Shown here one piece after another: positions 25,821 to 35,029 of a stretch of 51,334 nucleotides of DNA. The stretch covers positions 1 through 51,334 of the forward strand of contig NZ_QBBX01000011.1 in NCBI RefSeq assembly GCF_003073175.1. Reading direction: 5' to 3'. The position numbers and the translations under genes are program-made. The stretch is from Peribacillus acanthi. Lineage in GTDB: Bacteria > Bacillota > Bacilli > Bacillales > DSM-1321. The notes beneath the pieces were generated by a model. That model had not been told where the DNA came from. It saw nothing but the letters and a program-made list of their open reading frames with translations, and did no database searches. The first letter of the stretch is position 1. The number at the start of each line of letters is the position of its first letter.

Positions 25821-25851
25821 TGATTAATCAACAGAATAAAAAGACATAATG
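25821..25851 (+). promoter_or_regulatory. Possible forespore (SigF/SigG) promoter of yphA
   Basis: TGATTA (25821-25826), an 18-nt spacer and CATAATG (25845-25851) resemble the SigF/SigG class, 20 bp before the yphA start. Match is partial. Confidence 0.3.
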
Positions 25852-25871
25852 ATTCTAAAGGGGGAATCGTG

Positions 25872-26471
25872 ATGGAAGGTATTTTTTTTATTTGGATAGC
25901 TTGGATTATTTTCGTAATCCTTACTTTTTTTTATAATCCTTCTACTAATAGGAATAGTAATATCCTTCACGTGTTGATGTTGATTATTTTATCACCCTAT
26001 ACATTTATCATTCCTTCTTCGTCTATCGATGTAAACTGTTCAGCACTTTACCTAATATTGATGCTTTTTTTCTATTCCAGGAACTTCGAATTTAAACAAT
26101 TTCTTCACCTTTTCATCTCCTCATTAATAATCGGATTATGTATAGCTAGCTTTGGGATTTTTGCAATGATTGATCCAGTGTGGATTTTATTCGATCCTAC
26201 GTGGATGCTAACAATAATTTTACTGTACTTGAGCATAATACTTGTGTATCGATGGAATTTGCGGATGCTTTCATTACTGCTAGGGATGGTTGTCGGGGAG
26301 CTGCTCATGTTTATGGCGGTATACAGGCTTGGTTTGCCATACCAACCTTTTTCTAGCGAATGGTTGGACCAATTAGCTAAAGTGGGTGCAGGTAGTATGA
26401 TTTGGAGACTATTTGAATTATCGGCATCCGTCATTACACAAACGAGGTCTGCAGCTAAGAAAGAGGTGTAA
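25872..26471 (+). CDS. yphA: Membrane protein YphA
   Basis: A 199-residue protein with five or six membrane segments and almost no soluble part. Length and position upstream of the YIEGIA gene and der match B. subtilis YphA. ATG at 25872 is used here; the preceding GTG at 25869 is too close to the ribosome site (GGGGG) to be preferred clearly. Function is unknown. Confidence 0.82.
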   Translation: MEGIFFIWIAWIIFVILTFFYNPSTNRNSNILHVLMLIILSPYTFIIPSSSIDVNCSALYLILMLFFYSRNFEFKQFLHLFISSLIIGLCIASFGIFAMIDPVWILFDPTWMLTIILLYLSIILVYRWNLRMLSLLLGMVVGELLMFMAVYRLGLPYQPFSSEWLDQLAKVGAGSMIWRLFELSASVITQTRSAAKKEV

Positions 26472-26475
26472 GTCA

Positions 26476-27384
26476 TTGAATGAATATTTTTATCCAATCG
26501 TATTTGGTGTCATAACAGGAACATTAGCTAGAATTTTTATGCTTAGAAGTGACTATCGGCAGTACCCAACCTATTTACATGGAAAGGTCATTCATCTTGC
26601 AATTGGTTTTATTGCTGCAGGCTTGGGCAGTATAGTACTACCAGCTGTGTTAGAAGAAGAATTTACGGCCATAACTTTTTTAGCTCTTGCAGCTTCACAA
26701 TTTAGAGAAGTTAGGAACATGGAACGTAATACGCTAACTGAACTAGATCAATATGAATTAGTTAAAAGAGGAAGTACATATATAGAAGGAATTGCTATTG
26801 CATTTGAGGGAAGGAATTATCTTGTTATCATGACTTCCTTATTTTGTACAGGTGGTTATTTATTTTGGAATGTATGGGTCGGGATTATAGCGTTTATCAT
26901 TTCACTGTTTGTATGCCGGAAATTCATGTCTGGCACACATTTGAAGGATATCGTTAAAATTGATTATGTAGAACCAAGATTTGATGGTGCAGGCTTATAT
27001 GTAGACAATATTTATATCATGAATATAGGACATCCTGAAAGACAAAAAGAAGTATTGAAATATGGAATGGGGTTTATATTAACACCGAAAAATTTCAATG
27101 TTCGATCTTCCATTTCAAACTTAGGGCAGAGGCAAGCGATATTGCATGATGTATCCACTGCTATGGGTGTATATCGTGATTCAGGCACCCCTTCGCTTGT
27201 GCCTTTAGCAAAAAGGGATTTAGAAGATGGAAGGGTAGCTGTATTCGTCCTACCACAGGATAAAGATATTGAACAAGCCATTAGGGTAATTGGAAATGTC
27301 CCAACTCTTGAAAACGCGATCAGGATGCCGTCTGAGTCGGCTGATCGTAAGATGAAGGGAAGCGATACTCATGGAACTAGATAA
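26476..27384 (+). CDS. YIEGIA-family membrane protein
   Basis: Starts at TTG 26476, seven bases after AGAGGTG, giving 302 residues; the frame upstream to 26413 overlaps yphA and lacks a ribosome site. Membrane segments lie at about 5-22, 38-58 and 112-150, followed by a soluble C-terminal half. The family-naming motif YIEGIA is at 102-107. The family is found in spore formers; a sporulation role is likely but not proven. It overlaps the next small gene by 14 nt. Confidence 0.85.
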   Translation: MNEYFYPIVFGVITGTLARIFMLRSDYRQYPTYLHGKVIHLAIGFIAAGLGSIVLPAVLEEEFTAITFLALAASQFREVRNMERNTLTELDQYELVKRGSTYIEGIAIAFEGRNYLVIMTSLFCTGGYLFWNVWVGIIAFIISLFVCRKFMSGTHLKDIVKIDYVEPRFDGAGLYVDNIYIMNIGHPERQKEVLKYGMGFILTPKNFNVRSSISNLGQRQAILHDVSTAMGVYRDSGTPSLVPLAKRDLEDGRVAVFVLPQDKDIEQAIRVIGNVPTLENAIRMPSESADRKMKGSDTHGTR

Positions 27385-27556
27385 ATTCATTTTAGCCGTA
27401 GTTACAACACAACCAGAAAAAATACCGGTCGGTGGATACGTATTTCATTGCCATTCCATAGAGGAGATGGATTATTTCGCAGCTAATTTGGAGGCGATTT
27501 TGGATGGGATTGCACATAAACTTAGCGATGAAATTTATATTATTGTCAAACATTAA
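27371..27556 (+). CDS. Small partner protein of YIEGIA (capping-subunit type)
   Basis: A 61-residue protein, ATG at 27371, overlapping the end of the YIEGIA gene. Pattern: FILAVVTTQPEKIPVGGYVFHC, then an acidic helix and YIIVKH. Genes of this kind regularly follow YIEGIA genes and are annotated as a capping subunit of a complex with it; I rely on that association from memory. Confidence 0.75.
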   Translation: MELDKFILAVVTTQPEKIPVGGYVFHCHSIEEMDYFAANLEAILDGIAHKLSDEIYIIVKH

Positions 27557-27651
27557 TATAATTCTAAACTACAGGTTGACCAACTAGGAATGAATTTGTA
27601 TAGGATAATGATTGTTGTTGTTAGGATAATTTGGTACTATTAGATAGCTAT

Positions 27652-27682
27652 ACCCTTCTTAGTGGACAAGAAGGGTTCTTTT
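27652..27682 (+). terminator. Terminator of the yphA operon
   Basis: ACCCTTCTT (27652-27660) pairs with AAGAAGGGT (27668-27676), followed by TCTTTTC. Confidence 0.65.
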
Positions 27683-27812
27683 CGCTAGCAATTCATAATA
27701 AACAAAAACAAAATATGCGATCTTCTAAAAGGTATTTATGTCCCAAAGACAGTTTGGGTCTTTCCTCTTGAAGTACGCTTTTGAAAAATAATAAAAAGAA
27801 AGGGTGACTTCC

Positions 27813-29123
27813 ATGCCAAAACCAGTGGTTGCTATTGTTGGGAGGCCTAATGTAGGGAAATCCACCATTTTTAACAGAATTGTAGGAGAAAGAGTCTCCA
27901 TTGTCGAAGATATACCGGGAGTAACACGTGATCGAATTTATAGCTCGGGAGAATGGTTGACACACGATTTCAACATTATTGATACAGGTGGTATCGATAT
28001 TGGGGATGAGCCGTTCTTAGAGCAAATTCGCCAACAAGCTGAGATTGCCATAGATGAAGCTGATGTAATCATCTTTATGACGAACGGTAGAGAAGGAGTT
28101 ACTTCCGCTGATGAAGAAGTGTCAAAAATTCTTTACAAATCGAAGAAACCCGTAGTACTTGCTGTCAATAAAGTAGATAATCCTGATATGAGGGACCAAG
28201 TCTATGATTTTTACTCCTTGGGGTTCGGTGAACCGTTCCCGATTTCGGGAACTCACGGATTAGGGTTAGGAGATCTTTTAGATGAAGTAGCAAAGCACTT
28301 CCCAAATTATAACGGATCTGATTATGAAGATGATGTAACGAAGTTTTCCTTAATCGGAAGACCAAATGTAGGGAAATCATCTCTTGTAAATGCCTTATTA
28401 GGGGAAGATCGTGTCATCGTTAGTGATATTGAAGGCACAACACGTGATGCTATTGACTCTCCTTATACTTACAATGGTCAAAAATATGTGATTATTGATA
28501 CAGCTGGGATGAGGAAGAAAGGAAAGGTTTACGAAAGCACAGAAAAATATAGTGTATTACGTGCATTACGTGCCATCGAAAGATCAGATGTTGTCCTTGT
28601 CGTTCTTAATGCTGAAGAAGGCATTAGGGAACAAGACAAAAAGATTGCAGGATATGCGCATGAATCTGGAAGAGGCGTTATCATCGTAGTAAACAAATGG
28701 GATGCCATTGAAAAAGATGACAACACTATGCGTGATTTTGAAAAAAATATACGTGAGCATTTCTTATTCTTGGATTATGCTCCTGTTGTTTTTCTTTCAG
28801 CAAAAACAAGAAAACGTACACATACCTTAATTCCTGTAATCGATACTGTCAGCGAAAACCATTCAATGCGTGTCCAAACTAACATTCTTAATGAAGTAAT
28901 TACAGATGCCGTTGCGATGAATCCTACTCCAACTCATAAAGGGCAGAGACTGAAAATTTTCTACACGACACAGGTTGCGGTTAAGCCACCGACATTTGTT
29001 GTCTTTGTAAATGATCCTGAACTACTACATTTCTCTTATGAGAGATTTTTAACAAATAGAATTCGTGATGCATTCGGATTTGAAGGCACACCAATTAGGA
29101 TATTCGCAAGAACAAGAAAATAA
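27813..29123 (+). CDS. der: Ribosome biogenesis GTPase Der (EngA)
   Basis: An essential double-GTPase needed for assembly of the 50S subunit. The 436 residues hold two G domains (GRPNVGKST near 10-18 and GRPNVGKSS near 183-191, with DTGG/DTAG, NKVD and NKWD) and a C-terminal KH-like domain (about 350-436). ATG at 27813 follows AAGGGTGA; GTG at 27804 is in frame but overlaps that site. Followed by gpsA after 15 bp. Confidence 0.96.
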   Translation: MPKPVVAIVGRPNVGKSTIFNRIVGERVSIVEDIPGVTRDRIYSSGEWLTHDFNIIDTGGIDIGDEPFLEQIRQQAEIAIDEADVIIFMTNGREGVTSADEEVSKILYKSKKPVVLAVNKVDNPDMRDQVYDFYSLGFGEPFPISGTHGLGLGDLLDEVAKHFPNYNGSDYEDDVTKFSLIGRPNVGKSSLVNALLGEDRVIVSDIEGTTRDAIDSPYTYNGQKYVIIDTAGMRKKGKVYESTEKYSVLRALRAIERSDVVLVVLNAEEGIREQDKKIAGYAHESGRGVIIVVNKWDAIEKDDNTMRDFEKNIREHFLFLDYAPVVFLSAKTRKRTHTLIPVIDTVSENHSMRVQTNILNEVITDAVAMNPTPTHKGQRLKIFYTTQVAVKPPTFVVFVNDPELLHFSYERFLTNRIRDAFGFEGTPIRIFARTRK

Positions 29124-29138
29124 AAAGGTTGTGATGAT

Positions 29139-30185
29139 ATGGTTCATAGTCGTGATAAAGTCGCAGTGATTGGTGCAGGGAGCTGGGGGACAGCTCTTGC
29201 AATGGTCCTTGCTGACAACGGCCATGATGTCCGCCTGTGGGGACATAACGCTAGCCAAATAGAAGAAATAAACACATATCATACAAATAAAAAGTATTTA
29301 CCTGAAATTGAATTACCTTCTTCAATTATTGGCTATGATTCATTGGAAAAAGCGCTAGATGGAGTGGAGCATGTGATTCTTGCGGTACCAACGAAAGCTA
29401 TTCGTGAGGTTCTTTCTTCAATCGCGGAGGTCATTTCCAATCCGATTGTCGTTGTTCATGTGAGTAAAGGGATTGAACCAGATACACTTCTTCGTATTTC
29501 TGAAATGATTGAGGAAGTGATGCCGTCTACACTCTTGAAAGATGTTGTAGTTTTGTCAGGGCCAAGCCATGCTGAAGAAGTAAGCCTACGCCACCCAACT
29601 ACTGTTACTGTTTCTTCAATGAATATGAAGGCTGCAGAGGTCATCCAAGATCTTTTCATGAACACAAATTTCCGAGTATACACGAATGCTGATGTGATTG
29701 GGGTAGAAATTGGGGGAGCTTTAAAGAACATTATTGCTCTTGCAGCTGGTATTACAGATGGTCTAGGGTATGGTGATAATGCAAAAGCGGCTCTTATTAC
29801 TAGAGGACTAGCGGAAATAGCCCGCCTTGGTACCACTATGGGTGCCAATCCTCTTACTTTTTCAGGTCTAACTGGTATCGGTGATTTAATTGTTACTTGT
29901 ACAAGTGTCCACTCTCGAAATTGGAGGGCAGGAAACATGTTAGGGAAAGGTCAAAATCTTGATGAAGTTCTTGAAAATATGGGAATGGTTGTCGAGGGAG
30001 TCCGAACAACTAAAGCAGCGTACCAATTAGCTAAAAAATATGATGTAAAAATGCCTATCACAGAAGCCTTGTATGGAGTGTTATTTAATGGTGACCCAGT
30101 TAAGGCAGCTGTAGATACATTAATGTCTCGAACGAAAAAATCTGAGATGGAAGACTTGGTTAATATTCTGGATGTTTCTAGATAA
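29139..30185 (+). CDS. gpsA: Glycerol-3-phosphate dehydrogenase [NAD(P)+]
   Basis: Reduces dihydroxyacetone phosphate to sn-glycerol 3-phosphate for phospholipid synthesis, upstream of plsC. The 348 residues include [10 protein letters not shown] (NAD binding), [16 protein letters not shown] and the catalytic-lysine segment [16 protein letters not shown] at 29139 with AAGGTTGTGATG upstream. Pairing with der is conserved in Bacillus. Confidence 0.95.
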   Translation: MVHSRDKVAVIGAGSWGTALAMVLADNGHDVRLWGHNASQIEEINTYHTNKKYLPEIELPSSIIGYDSLEKALDGVEHVILAVPTKAIREVLSSIAEVISNPIVVVHVSKGIEPDTLLRISEMIEEVMPSTLLKDVVVLSGPSHAEEVSLRHPTTVTVSSMNMKAAEVIQDLFMNTNFRVYTNADVIGVEIGGALKNIIALAAGITDGLGYGDNAKAALITRGLAEIARLGTTMGANPLTFSGLTGIGDLIVTCTSVHSRNWRAGNMLGKGQNLDEVLENMGMVVEGVRTTKAAYQLAKKYDVKMPITEALYGVLFNGDPVKAAVDTLMSRTKKSEMEDLVNILDVSR

Positions 30186-30317
30186 TAATTTCTGTAGGAA
30201 TAATTTCAAGAAATTTTAATGATTATAGGCTTTTTTTGGTGCAGTGGCTCAACTTGATGCATAGTATACAGAGTACCAAACTGGTCAATGAACCTAAAAT
30301 GGTGATAAATTAGTCAG

Positions 30318-30357
30318 AAAACAGGAAAATCGGCATAAGATTTTCCTGTTTTTTTTC
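30318..30357 (+). terminator. der-gpsA terminator
   Basis: AAACAGGAAAATC pairs with GATTTTCCTGTTT, ending in a long run of T. Confidence 0.85.
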
Positions 30358-30398
30358 TGCTTATGTTATAATACTTTTCGTGAAAAGGAGTGAAGGAA

Positions 30399-30599
30399 AT
30401 GACACCAGCTTTACAAAAGATGTGGATCTCACTCGCATCGATGGGATTTATGTTTCTATCTATTATTTTGATTTATTTAAGCCGTTATAAACTAAAAGGA
30501 TTTTTCCGTGTATTGACTGCTATTTTTGCCTATATGTTAATGATTGTCTCAGGCATTATCATATTTTTAGTAGTTCTAAGCGGACCTACAAATGGGTGA
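30399..30599 (+). CDS. yphE: Small membrane protein YphE (DUF2768)
   Basis: 66 residues with two membrane helices. ATG at 30399 lies eight bases after AAGGAG; the GTG at 30390 overlaps that site. Position after gpsA and before yphF matches yphE. A spore role has been suggested for the family; nothing in the sequence shows it. It overlaps the frame of yphF. Confidence 0.78.
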   Translation: MTPALQKMWISLASMGFMFLSIILIYLSRYKLKGFFRVLTAIFAYMLMIVSGIIIFLVVLSGPTNG

Positions 30600-30603
30600 C
30601 AAG

Positions 30604-31350
30604 ATGAATATACATATGAACAAGCTAATGAAAAAGTTCAGTCTAGTTATTTTATGTATAGTCCTTCCATCTTTGCTCTCAGGTTGTCTTTATCCTGCCG
30701 AGCAAAGAAAGGAAAACCAAGTTCCGTATAAAGATCAAATAATGATGGTACAAACTGCTGTCAATCAATATAAGTCGGATCAAAATGGCTTGTTACCAAT
30801 AAAGACAACTGAAGCAGGCACACCGGTTTATCAAAAATATTTAATTGACTTTAAAAAAATCTCTCCAAAATACATGGCAGAACCTCCTGGGAACGCATAT
30901 GAAAGCGGAGGAGTATTCCAATACACATTAGTGGATGTAGAATCAAACCCTACAGTCAAATTATTTGATATGAGAATTGCCAACACTTTACAAGACTTAA
31001 ACATTCGTTTGATGGTATACCGTCAATCTAAAGGTTACCCACCTTTCAAAGAGAGATTAAGCAATGATGTCTATACATTGGATTTTAAAAAACTTGGAGT
31101 AAAGGAAATCCCAACTGTTTTAAGTCCATTTTCTCAAAAAGAATTAGGTTTTGTAATCGATTCAAACGGAGAATTATTTATCGACTATACTCCAGATTTA
31201 ATCACTGCGCTTGAAAATAATAAACATAATTTCAAGCCAGGTGATGATATTCGTCAAATTTTAGTAGAAAATTCATTCTTTGTACCAGCGTATTCTTTAC
31301 CATATACCATCAGCGAAGATGGAAAGATGCCGAAATTCATGACAAAATAG
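30604..31350 (+). CDS. yphF: Lipoprotein YphF
   Basis: A probable lipoprotein of 248 residues from ATG 30604 (ATG at 30592 is also in frame). The basic N-terminus, hydrophobic stretch and lipobox LLSGC predict lipid attachment at Cys28. The rest is soluble with no motif I recognise. GGGTGA overlapping the yphE stop serves as ribosome site, implying coupling. Confidence 0.8.
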   Translation: MNIHMNKLMKKFSLVILCIVLPSLLSGCLYPAEQRKENQVPYKDQIMMVQTAVNQYKSDQNGLLPIKTTEAGTPVYQKYLIDFKKISPKYMAEPPGNAYESGGVFQYTLVDVESNPTVKLFDMRIANTLQDLNIRLMVYRQSKGYPPFKERLSNDVYTLDFKKLGVKEIPTVLSPFSQKELGFVIDSNGELFIDYTPDLITALENNKHNFKPGDDIRQILVENSFFVPAYSLPYTISEDGKMPKFMTK

Positions 31351-31353
31351 GAA

Positions 31354-31397
31354 TAACCCTTTTCCTGTGCAAATATATTGCAGGAGAAGGGTTTTTT
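31354..31397 (+). terminator. yphF terminator
   Basis: AACCCTTTTCCTGTGCAA pairs with TTGCAGGAGAAGGGTT with small bulges, followed by TTTTG. Confidence 0.85.
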
Positions 31398-31616
31398 GTT
31401 ATTCAACAAGTTCTTAAAACTTATCATAATGCTGCAATTATATAAATGTCACCAAAACCTTTCCATCATAACTCAAAATGAAATGATTTTCTAAGTAAAT
31501 CAGCATGAAAATATTATGGTGCATGTGATCTATAAAGCCATAAGAGCTGTATGAAAATGAGGGGTAGACCATTGAGAGTCCCCAAAAGAAAAAAGGAGGC
31601 ATAAAAGAAAAAATAG

Positions 31617-31647
31617 GCATATTTGTACAAGGTAGTCTCATACACAT
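31617..31647 (+). promoter_or_regulatory. SigE promoter of spoIVA
   Basis: GCATATTT (31617-31624) fits the SigE -35 and CATACACAT (31639-31647) the -10, with 15 nt between. spoIVA is a known mother-cell SigE gene, so the position and sequence agree. Confidence 0.65.
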
Positions 31648-31715
31648 ATATTGTCCAATACTAATAAAAATGGATGGAAAAATCCCAGGAACTCTAAATA
31701 TCGGGAGGGAATCTC

Positions 31716-33194
31716 GTGGAAAAAGTAGATATTTTTAAAGATATTGCAGAACGGACTGGCGGAGATATTTATTTAGGAGTTGTTGGTGCAGTACGTACCG
31801 GCAAATCCACCTTCATAAAAAAGTTTATGGAACTAGTAGTCATTCCTAACATTGGCAATGAAGCAGATCGATCCAGAGCACAGGATGAACTTCCACAAAG
31901 TGCAGCAGGTAAAACAATTATGACAACTGAACCTAAATTTGTTCCTAATACAGCAGCTGCTGTTAAAGTGGATGATGGCCTTGAAGTTAATATTAGACTA
32001 GTTGACTGTGTAGGTTATACAGTACCCGGGGCTAAAGGATATGAGGATGAAAATGGACCTCGTATGATTCATACACCATGGTATGAAGAACCCATTCCTT
32101 TTCATGAAGCTGCGGAAATCGGGACGAGAAAGGTAATACAGGATCACTCTACAATTGGCGTAGTAATCACTACTGACGGCAGTATCGGAGAAATCCATCG
32201 TTCAGACTATGTTGAAGCTGAGGAAAGAGTGATTAATGAGCTTAAAGAAGTTGGGAAGCCATTTATCATGGTAATCAACTCCGTCCAACCTCATCACCAA
32301 GATACAGAATCATTACGTACATCTCTTCAAGAAAAATATGATATTCCGGTGTTGGCGATGAGTGTTGAAAGTATGCGCGAATCGGATGTTCTAAATGTGC
32401 TTCGTGAAGCGTTATTCGAATTCCCTGTACTTGAAGTAAATGTGAACCTTCCAAGTTGGGTGATGGTTCTTAGAGAAAATCACTGGTTACGTGAAAGCTA
32501 TCAAGAAGCTGTTAAAGAAACCGTCAAAGATATTAAAAGATTGCGTGATGTAGATCGCGTAGTAAGCCATTTTAATGATTTTGAATTCATCGATAGTGCT
32601 GGATTGGCTGGCATGGATATGGGGCAGGGTGTAGCAGAAATCGATTTGCATGCTCCTGATGAACTATACGACACAATTTTGAAAGAAATTGTAGGCGTTG
32701 AAATCCGAGGTAAAGATCATTTACTGGAATTAATGCAGGATTTTGCACACGCTAAAGCCGAATACGATCAAGTATCGGATGCATTAAAAATGGTGAAGCA
32801 AACAGGTTATGGTATAGCTGCACCATCCTTGGCTGATATGAGCCTAGATGAGCCTGAAATCATCCGTCAAGGAGCAAGATTCGGTGTAAGATTAAAGGCT
32901 GTGGCACCTTCTATTCATATGATAAAGGTAGATGTAGAATCTGAGTTTGCCCCAATCATTGGAACAGAAAAACAAAGTGAAGAATTAGTCCGATATTTAA
33001 TGCAGGATTTTGAAGATAATCCACTTTCAATATGGAATTCAGATATTTTCGGGCGTAGCTTGAGCTCAATTGTCCGTGAAGGAATCCAAGCAAAACTAAG
33101 CTTAATGCCAGAAAATGCTCGCTACAAATTAAAAGAAACATTAGAAAGAATTATTAACGAAGGATCTGGTGGTTTAATCGCGATTATCCTATAA
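31716..33194 (+). CDS. spoIVA: Spore morphogenesis ATPase SpoIVA
   Basis: SpoIVA hydrolyses ATP and polymerises irreversibly on the forespore surface to form the coat basement layer; cortex formation also depends on it. The 492 residues equal the B. subtilis length. The Walker A motif GAVRTGKS is at 24-31 with Lys30; the C-terminus (GGLIAIIL) that contacts the membrane anchor SpoVM is present. The start is GTG at 31716 after GGGAGGG. Single gene with a SigE promoter and its own terminator. Confidence 0.97.
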   Translation: MEKVDIFKDIAERTGGDIYLGVVGAVRTGKSTFIKKFMELVVIPNIGNEADRSRAQDELPQSAAGKTIMTTEPKFVPNTAAAVKVDDGLEVNIRLVDCVGYTVPGAKGYEDENGPRMIHTPWYEEPIPFHEAAEIGTRKVIQDHSTIGVVITTDGSIGEIHRSDYVEAEERVINELKEVGKPFIMVINSVQPHHQDTESLRTSLQEKYDIPVLAMSVESMRESDVLNVLREALFEFPVLEVNVNLPSWVMVLRENHWLRESYQEAVKETVKDIKRLRDVDRVVSHFNDFEFIDSAGLAGMDMGQGVAEIDLHAPDELYDTILKEIVGVEIRGKDHLLELMQDFAHAKAEYDQVSDALKMVKQTGYGIAAPSLADMSLDEPEIIRQGARFGVRLKAVAPSIHMIKVDVESEFAPIIGTEKQSEELVRYLMQDFEDNPLSIWNSDIFGRSLSSIVREGIQAKLSLMPENARYKLKETLERIINEGSGGLIAIIL

Positions 33195-33243
33195 AAAAAA
33201 GCTCAAATGGTCGACAGTGACGACTATTTGAGCATTTTTTATT
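33193..33243 (+). terminator. spoIVA terminator
   Basis: GCTCAAAT.GTCG pairs with CGAC.ATTTGAGC, with A-rich and T-rich flanks (ATTTTTTATT). It overlaps the spoIVA stop codon region. Confidence 0.85.
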
Positions 33244-33608
33244 GTTTAAAAAAGCAACAAGAAAAAATTCCCTTATCCTTATCAGAAAATTTTTACGCTT
33301 TTACAGAGTGTGGTTTAAACCTTGATATTTAAGGGAAAGATGGCATTTGAGGACAAAAACAATGAAAATTGTTAATTTTAAACAAAAGATTCTTATTATT
33401 TATTGAATTCTCTTGCTAACCCTATGTGATTATGATAATCTACTAACAGAAAACGCAGTGTATCAGCCATTCTACCGAAACTCGCAATTATTTTTACTTG
33501 CATTTGGTAGAGATTTGATAGTAGAATAAGCCGCAATGATGATTCATGGATTATTCGGTATTACATACTTCTTTTTTTGAAAATTCCTTTTGGGAGGAGG
33601 TGAATGGC
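33244..33608. other. hbs 5' region
   Basis: This stretch between the spoIVA terminator and hbs carries a possible promoter (TTGCTA at 33413-33418 with TAATCT 17 nt on), a hairpin at 33471-33511, and an unusually strong ribosome site, GGGAGGAGGTGA. No gene is seen; the frame extending hbs upstream to 33546 is leader. Confidence 0.5.
33471..33511 (+). promoter_or_regulatory. Leader hairpin upstream of hbs
   Basis: TCTACCGAA (33471-33479) pairs with TTTGGTAGA (33503-33511) with one G-T pair, and an inner GCAA (33484-33487) pairs with TTGC (33498-33501). It is not followed by a T run, so it is more likely a leader structure than a terminator. Confidence 0.4.
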
Positions 33609-33881
33609 ATGAACAAAACAGAACTAATTAATGCAGTCGCAGAAGCTAGCGAACTTTCAAAGAAAGACGCAACAAAAGCTGTTGATGCTGTTTTTGATTC
33701 AATTCTAGACGCATTGAAAAACGGTGATAAGGTACAACTTATCGGTTTTGGTAACTTCGAAGTACGTGAGCGTGCTGCCCGTAAAGGTCGCAACCCACAA
33801 ACTGGTGAAGAAATCGAAATCTCTGCAAGCAAAGTTCCTGCATTCAAACCAGGAAAAGCGCTTAAAGACGCTGTTAAATAA
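33609..33881 (+). CDS. hbs: DNA-binding protein HU (HBsu)
   Basis: A 90-residue histone-like protein that bends and compacts DNA. The sequence has the HU core [23 protein letters not shown] with the DNA-wrapping arm. The end, ALKDAVK, is slightly shorter than in B. subtilis. ATG at 33609 lies behind GGAGGAGGTGA; an out-of-frame ATG at 33604 is a two-codon frame. Confidence 0.97.
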   Translation: MNKTELINAVAEASELSKKDATKAVDAVFDSILDALKNGDKVQLIGFGNFEVRERAARKGRNPQTGEEIEISASKVPAFKPGKALKDAVK

Positions 33882-33916
33882 TCTAGCCTTTAATAAAATT
33901 GGCGAAAATATTACAT

Positions 33917-33954
33917 AATTAAGGCCTGTCTACATGACAGGCCTTAATTTTTTG
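33917..33954 (+). terminator. hbs terminator
   Basis: AATTAAGGCCTGTC pairs with GACAGGCCTTAATT, followed by TTTT. Confidence 0.9.
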
Positions 33955-33983
33955 AACACATAAACATAATTCTACATCATATT

Positions 33984-34013
33984 TTGCGTCTGTTTTTGGA
34001 TATGTGCTAATAT
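33984..34013 (+). promoter_or_regulatory. Promoter of folE-mtrB
   Basis: TTGCGT (33984-33989), an 18-nt spacer and TAATAT (34008-34013) preceded by TG (extended -10) lie about 55 bp before folE. Confidence 0.5.
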
Positions 34014-34068
34014 GAAGACGTAAACGTACAACATAAAACAATGATTGGTTTTTTGGGAGGATATTAGA

Positions 34069-34635
34069 TTGACAAATATAAATCACGCACAAATAGAAGA
34101 AGCAATTCGAATGATTCTAGAAGCTGTGGGAGAAGACCCTAACAGGGAAGGGTTACTAGATACACCAAAACGAGTTGCAAGGATGTATGAAGAAATTTTT
34201 TCTGGCTTAAGAGAAGATCCATCTCAACATTTCCAAACGATTTTTGGAGAAGACCACGAAGAATTGGTTTTGGTAAAAGATATTGCTTTCCACTCAGTTT
34301 GTGAGCATCATCTAGTACCATTCTATGGACATGCGCATGTTGCATACATTCCAAGAAACGGTAAAGTTACTGGGTTAAGTAAACTAGCTAGGGCTGTAGA
34401 AGCAGTTGCTAAAAGACCACAGTTACAAGAAAGAATCACTTCTACAGTAGCTGATGCAATTATGGGGAAACTTGAACCTCATGGTGTAATGGTCATTGTA
34501 GAAGCTGAGCATATGTGTATGACAATGCGTGGTGTTAAAAAACCTGGAGCAAAAACGGTCACATCGGCAGTACGTGGGATTTTTGCAAAAGATTCAAAAG
34601 CAAGATCAGAAGTTTTATCATTGATTAAATCCTAG
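34069..34635 (+). CDS. folE: GTP cyclohydrolase I
   Basis: Converts GTP to 7,8-dihydroneopterin triphosphate, the first step of folate synthesis. The start is TTG at 34069, eight bases after GGGAGG, giving 188 residues; GTG at 34045 has no ribosome site. Zinc and catalytic residues are in [10 protein letters not shown] and [11 protein letters not shown]. In B. subtilis this gene is mtrA and forms an operon with mtrB, as here. Confidence 0.96.
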   Translation: MTNINHAQIEEAIRMILEAVGEDPNREGLLDTPKRVARMYEEIFSGLREDPSQHFQTIFGEDHEELVLVKDIAFHSVCEHHLVPFYGHAHVAYIPRNGKVTGLSKLARAVEAVAKRPQLQERITSTVADAIMGKLEPHGVMVIVEAEHMCMTMRGVKKPGAKTVTSAVRGIFAKDSKARSEVLSLIKS

Positions 34636-34660
34636 CCAACAATATTTGGGGGTACTTCAT

Positions 34661-34885
34661 ATGAAAGAAAAAGTGATGGACTACGTTGTCATAAAAGCGA
34701 TGGAAGATGGAGTCAACGTTATTGGTTTAACGCGTGGATCAGATACAAGATTCCACCATTCTGAAAAATTAGATGCTGGCGAAGTCATGATTGCTCAATT
34801 TACCGAACATACTTCTGCGATAAAAGTCAGAGGAAATGCAAAGATTTTTACTCCTTTTGGGCAAATGGAAAGTGAAAAGAAATAA
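34661..34885 (+). CDS. mtrB: Tryptophan RNA-binding attenuation protein TRAP
   Basis: TRAP forms an 11-subunit ring that, with bound tryptophan, wraps G/UAG repeats in leader RNA and stops trp expression. The 74 residues from ATG 34661 (GGGGG upstream) match the family. The RNA-contacting residues known in B. subtilis (Lys37, Lys56, Arg58) are conserved here as Lys36, Lys55 and Arg57 (SEKLD, AIKVRG). The trp operon it normally controls is not at its usual place in this window. Confidence 0.96.
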   Translation: MKEKVMDYVVIKAMEDGVNVIGLTRGSDTRFHHSEKLDAGEVMIAQFTEHTSAIKVRGNAKIFTPFGQMESEKK

Positions 34886-34931
34886 TGTTACTTATAAATT
34901 AATGCATAAACCGAGCCACTAATCCCATTGT

Positions 34932-34972
34932 ATGTTATAATGACATGTGCTTTTAAGTGAAACCGCTTAAAA
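34932..34972 (+). promoter_or_regulatory. Extended -10 promoter of hepS with adjacent inverted repeat
   Basis: TGT followed by a perfect TATAAT (34935-34940) makes an extended -10 element without a good -35. Just downstream TTTTAAGTG (34950-34958) and CGCTTAAAA (34963-34971) form an imperfect dyad around the likely transcription start, a possible operator. Confidence 0.45.
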
Positions 34973-35029
34973 ATAATGGTATATGGAAATAATAACAATA
35001 CATAATTTTGGCTACAAGGGTGATGAAAG

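Larger units (their letters stand above)
31351..31715. other. Intergenic region before spoIVA
   Basis: After the yphF terminator the region contains a good SigE promoter (31617-31647) and the spoIVA ribosome site GGGAGGG. A ribosome-site-like AAAAGGAGG at about 31591 is not followed by a usable start codon. The only short frame, 17 codons at 31551-31604, is unconvincing. Confidence 0.5.

Noticed and set aside
29456-29938. 160-codon minus-strand frame inside gpsA
   Set aside because: Antisense shadow of a strongly conserved gene; no ribosome site.
31551-31604. 17-codon frame (MKMRGRPLRVPKRKKEA) before spoIVA
   Set aside because: Basic and open, but it has no ribosome site and lies upstream of the SigE promoter; too short to support.
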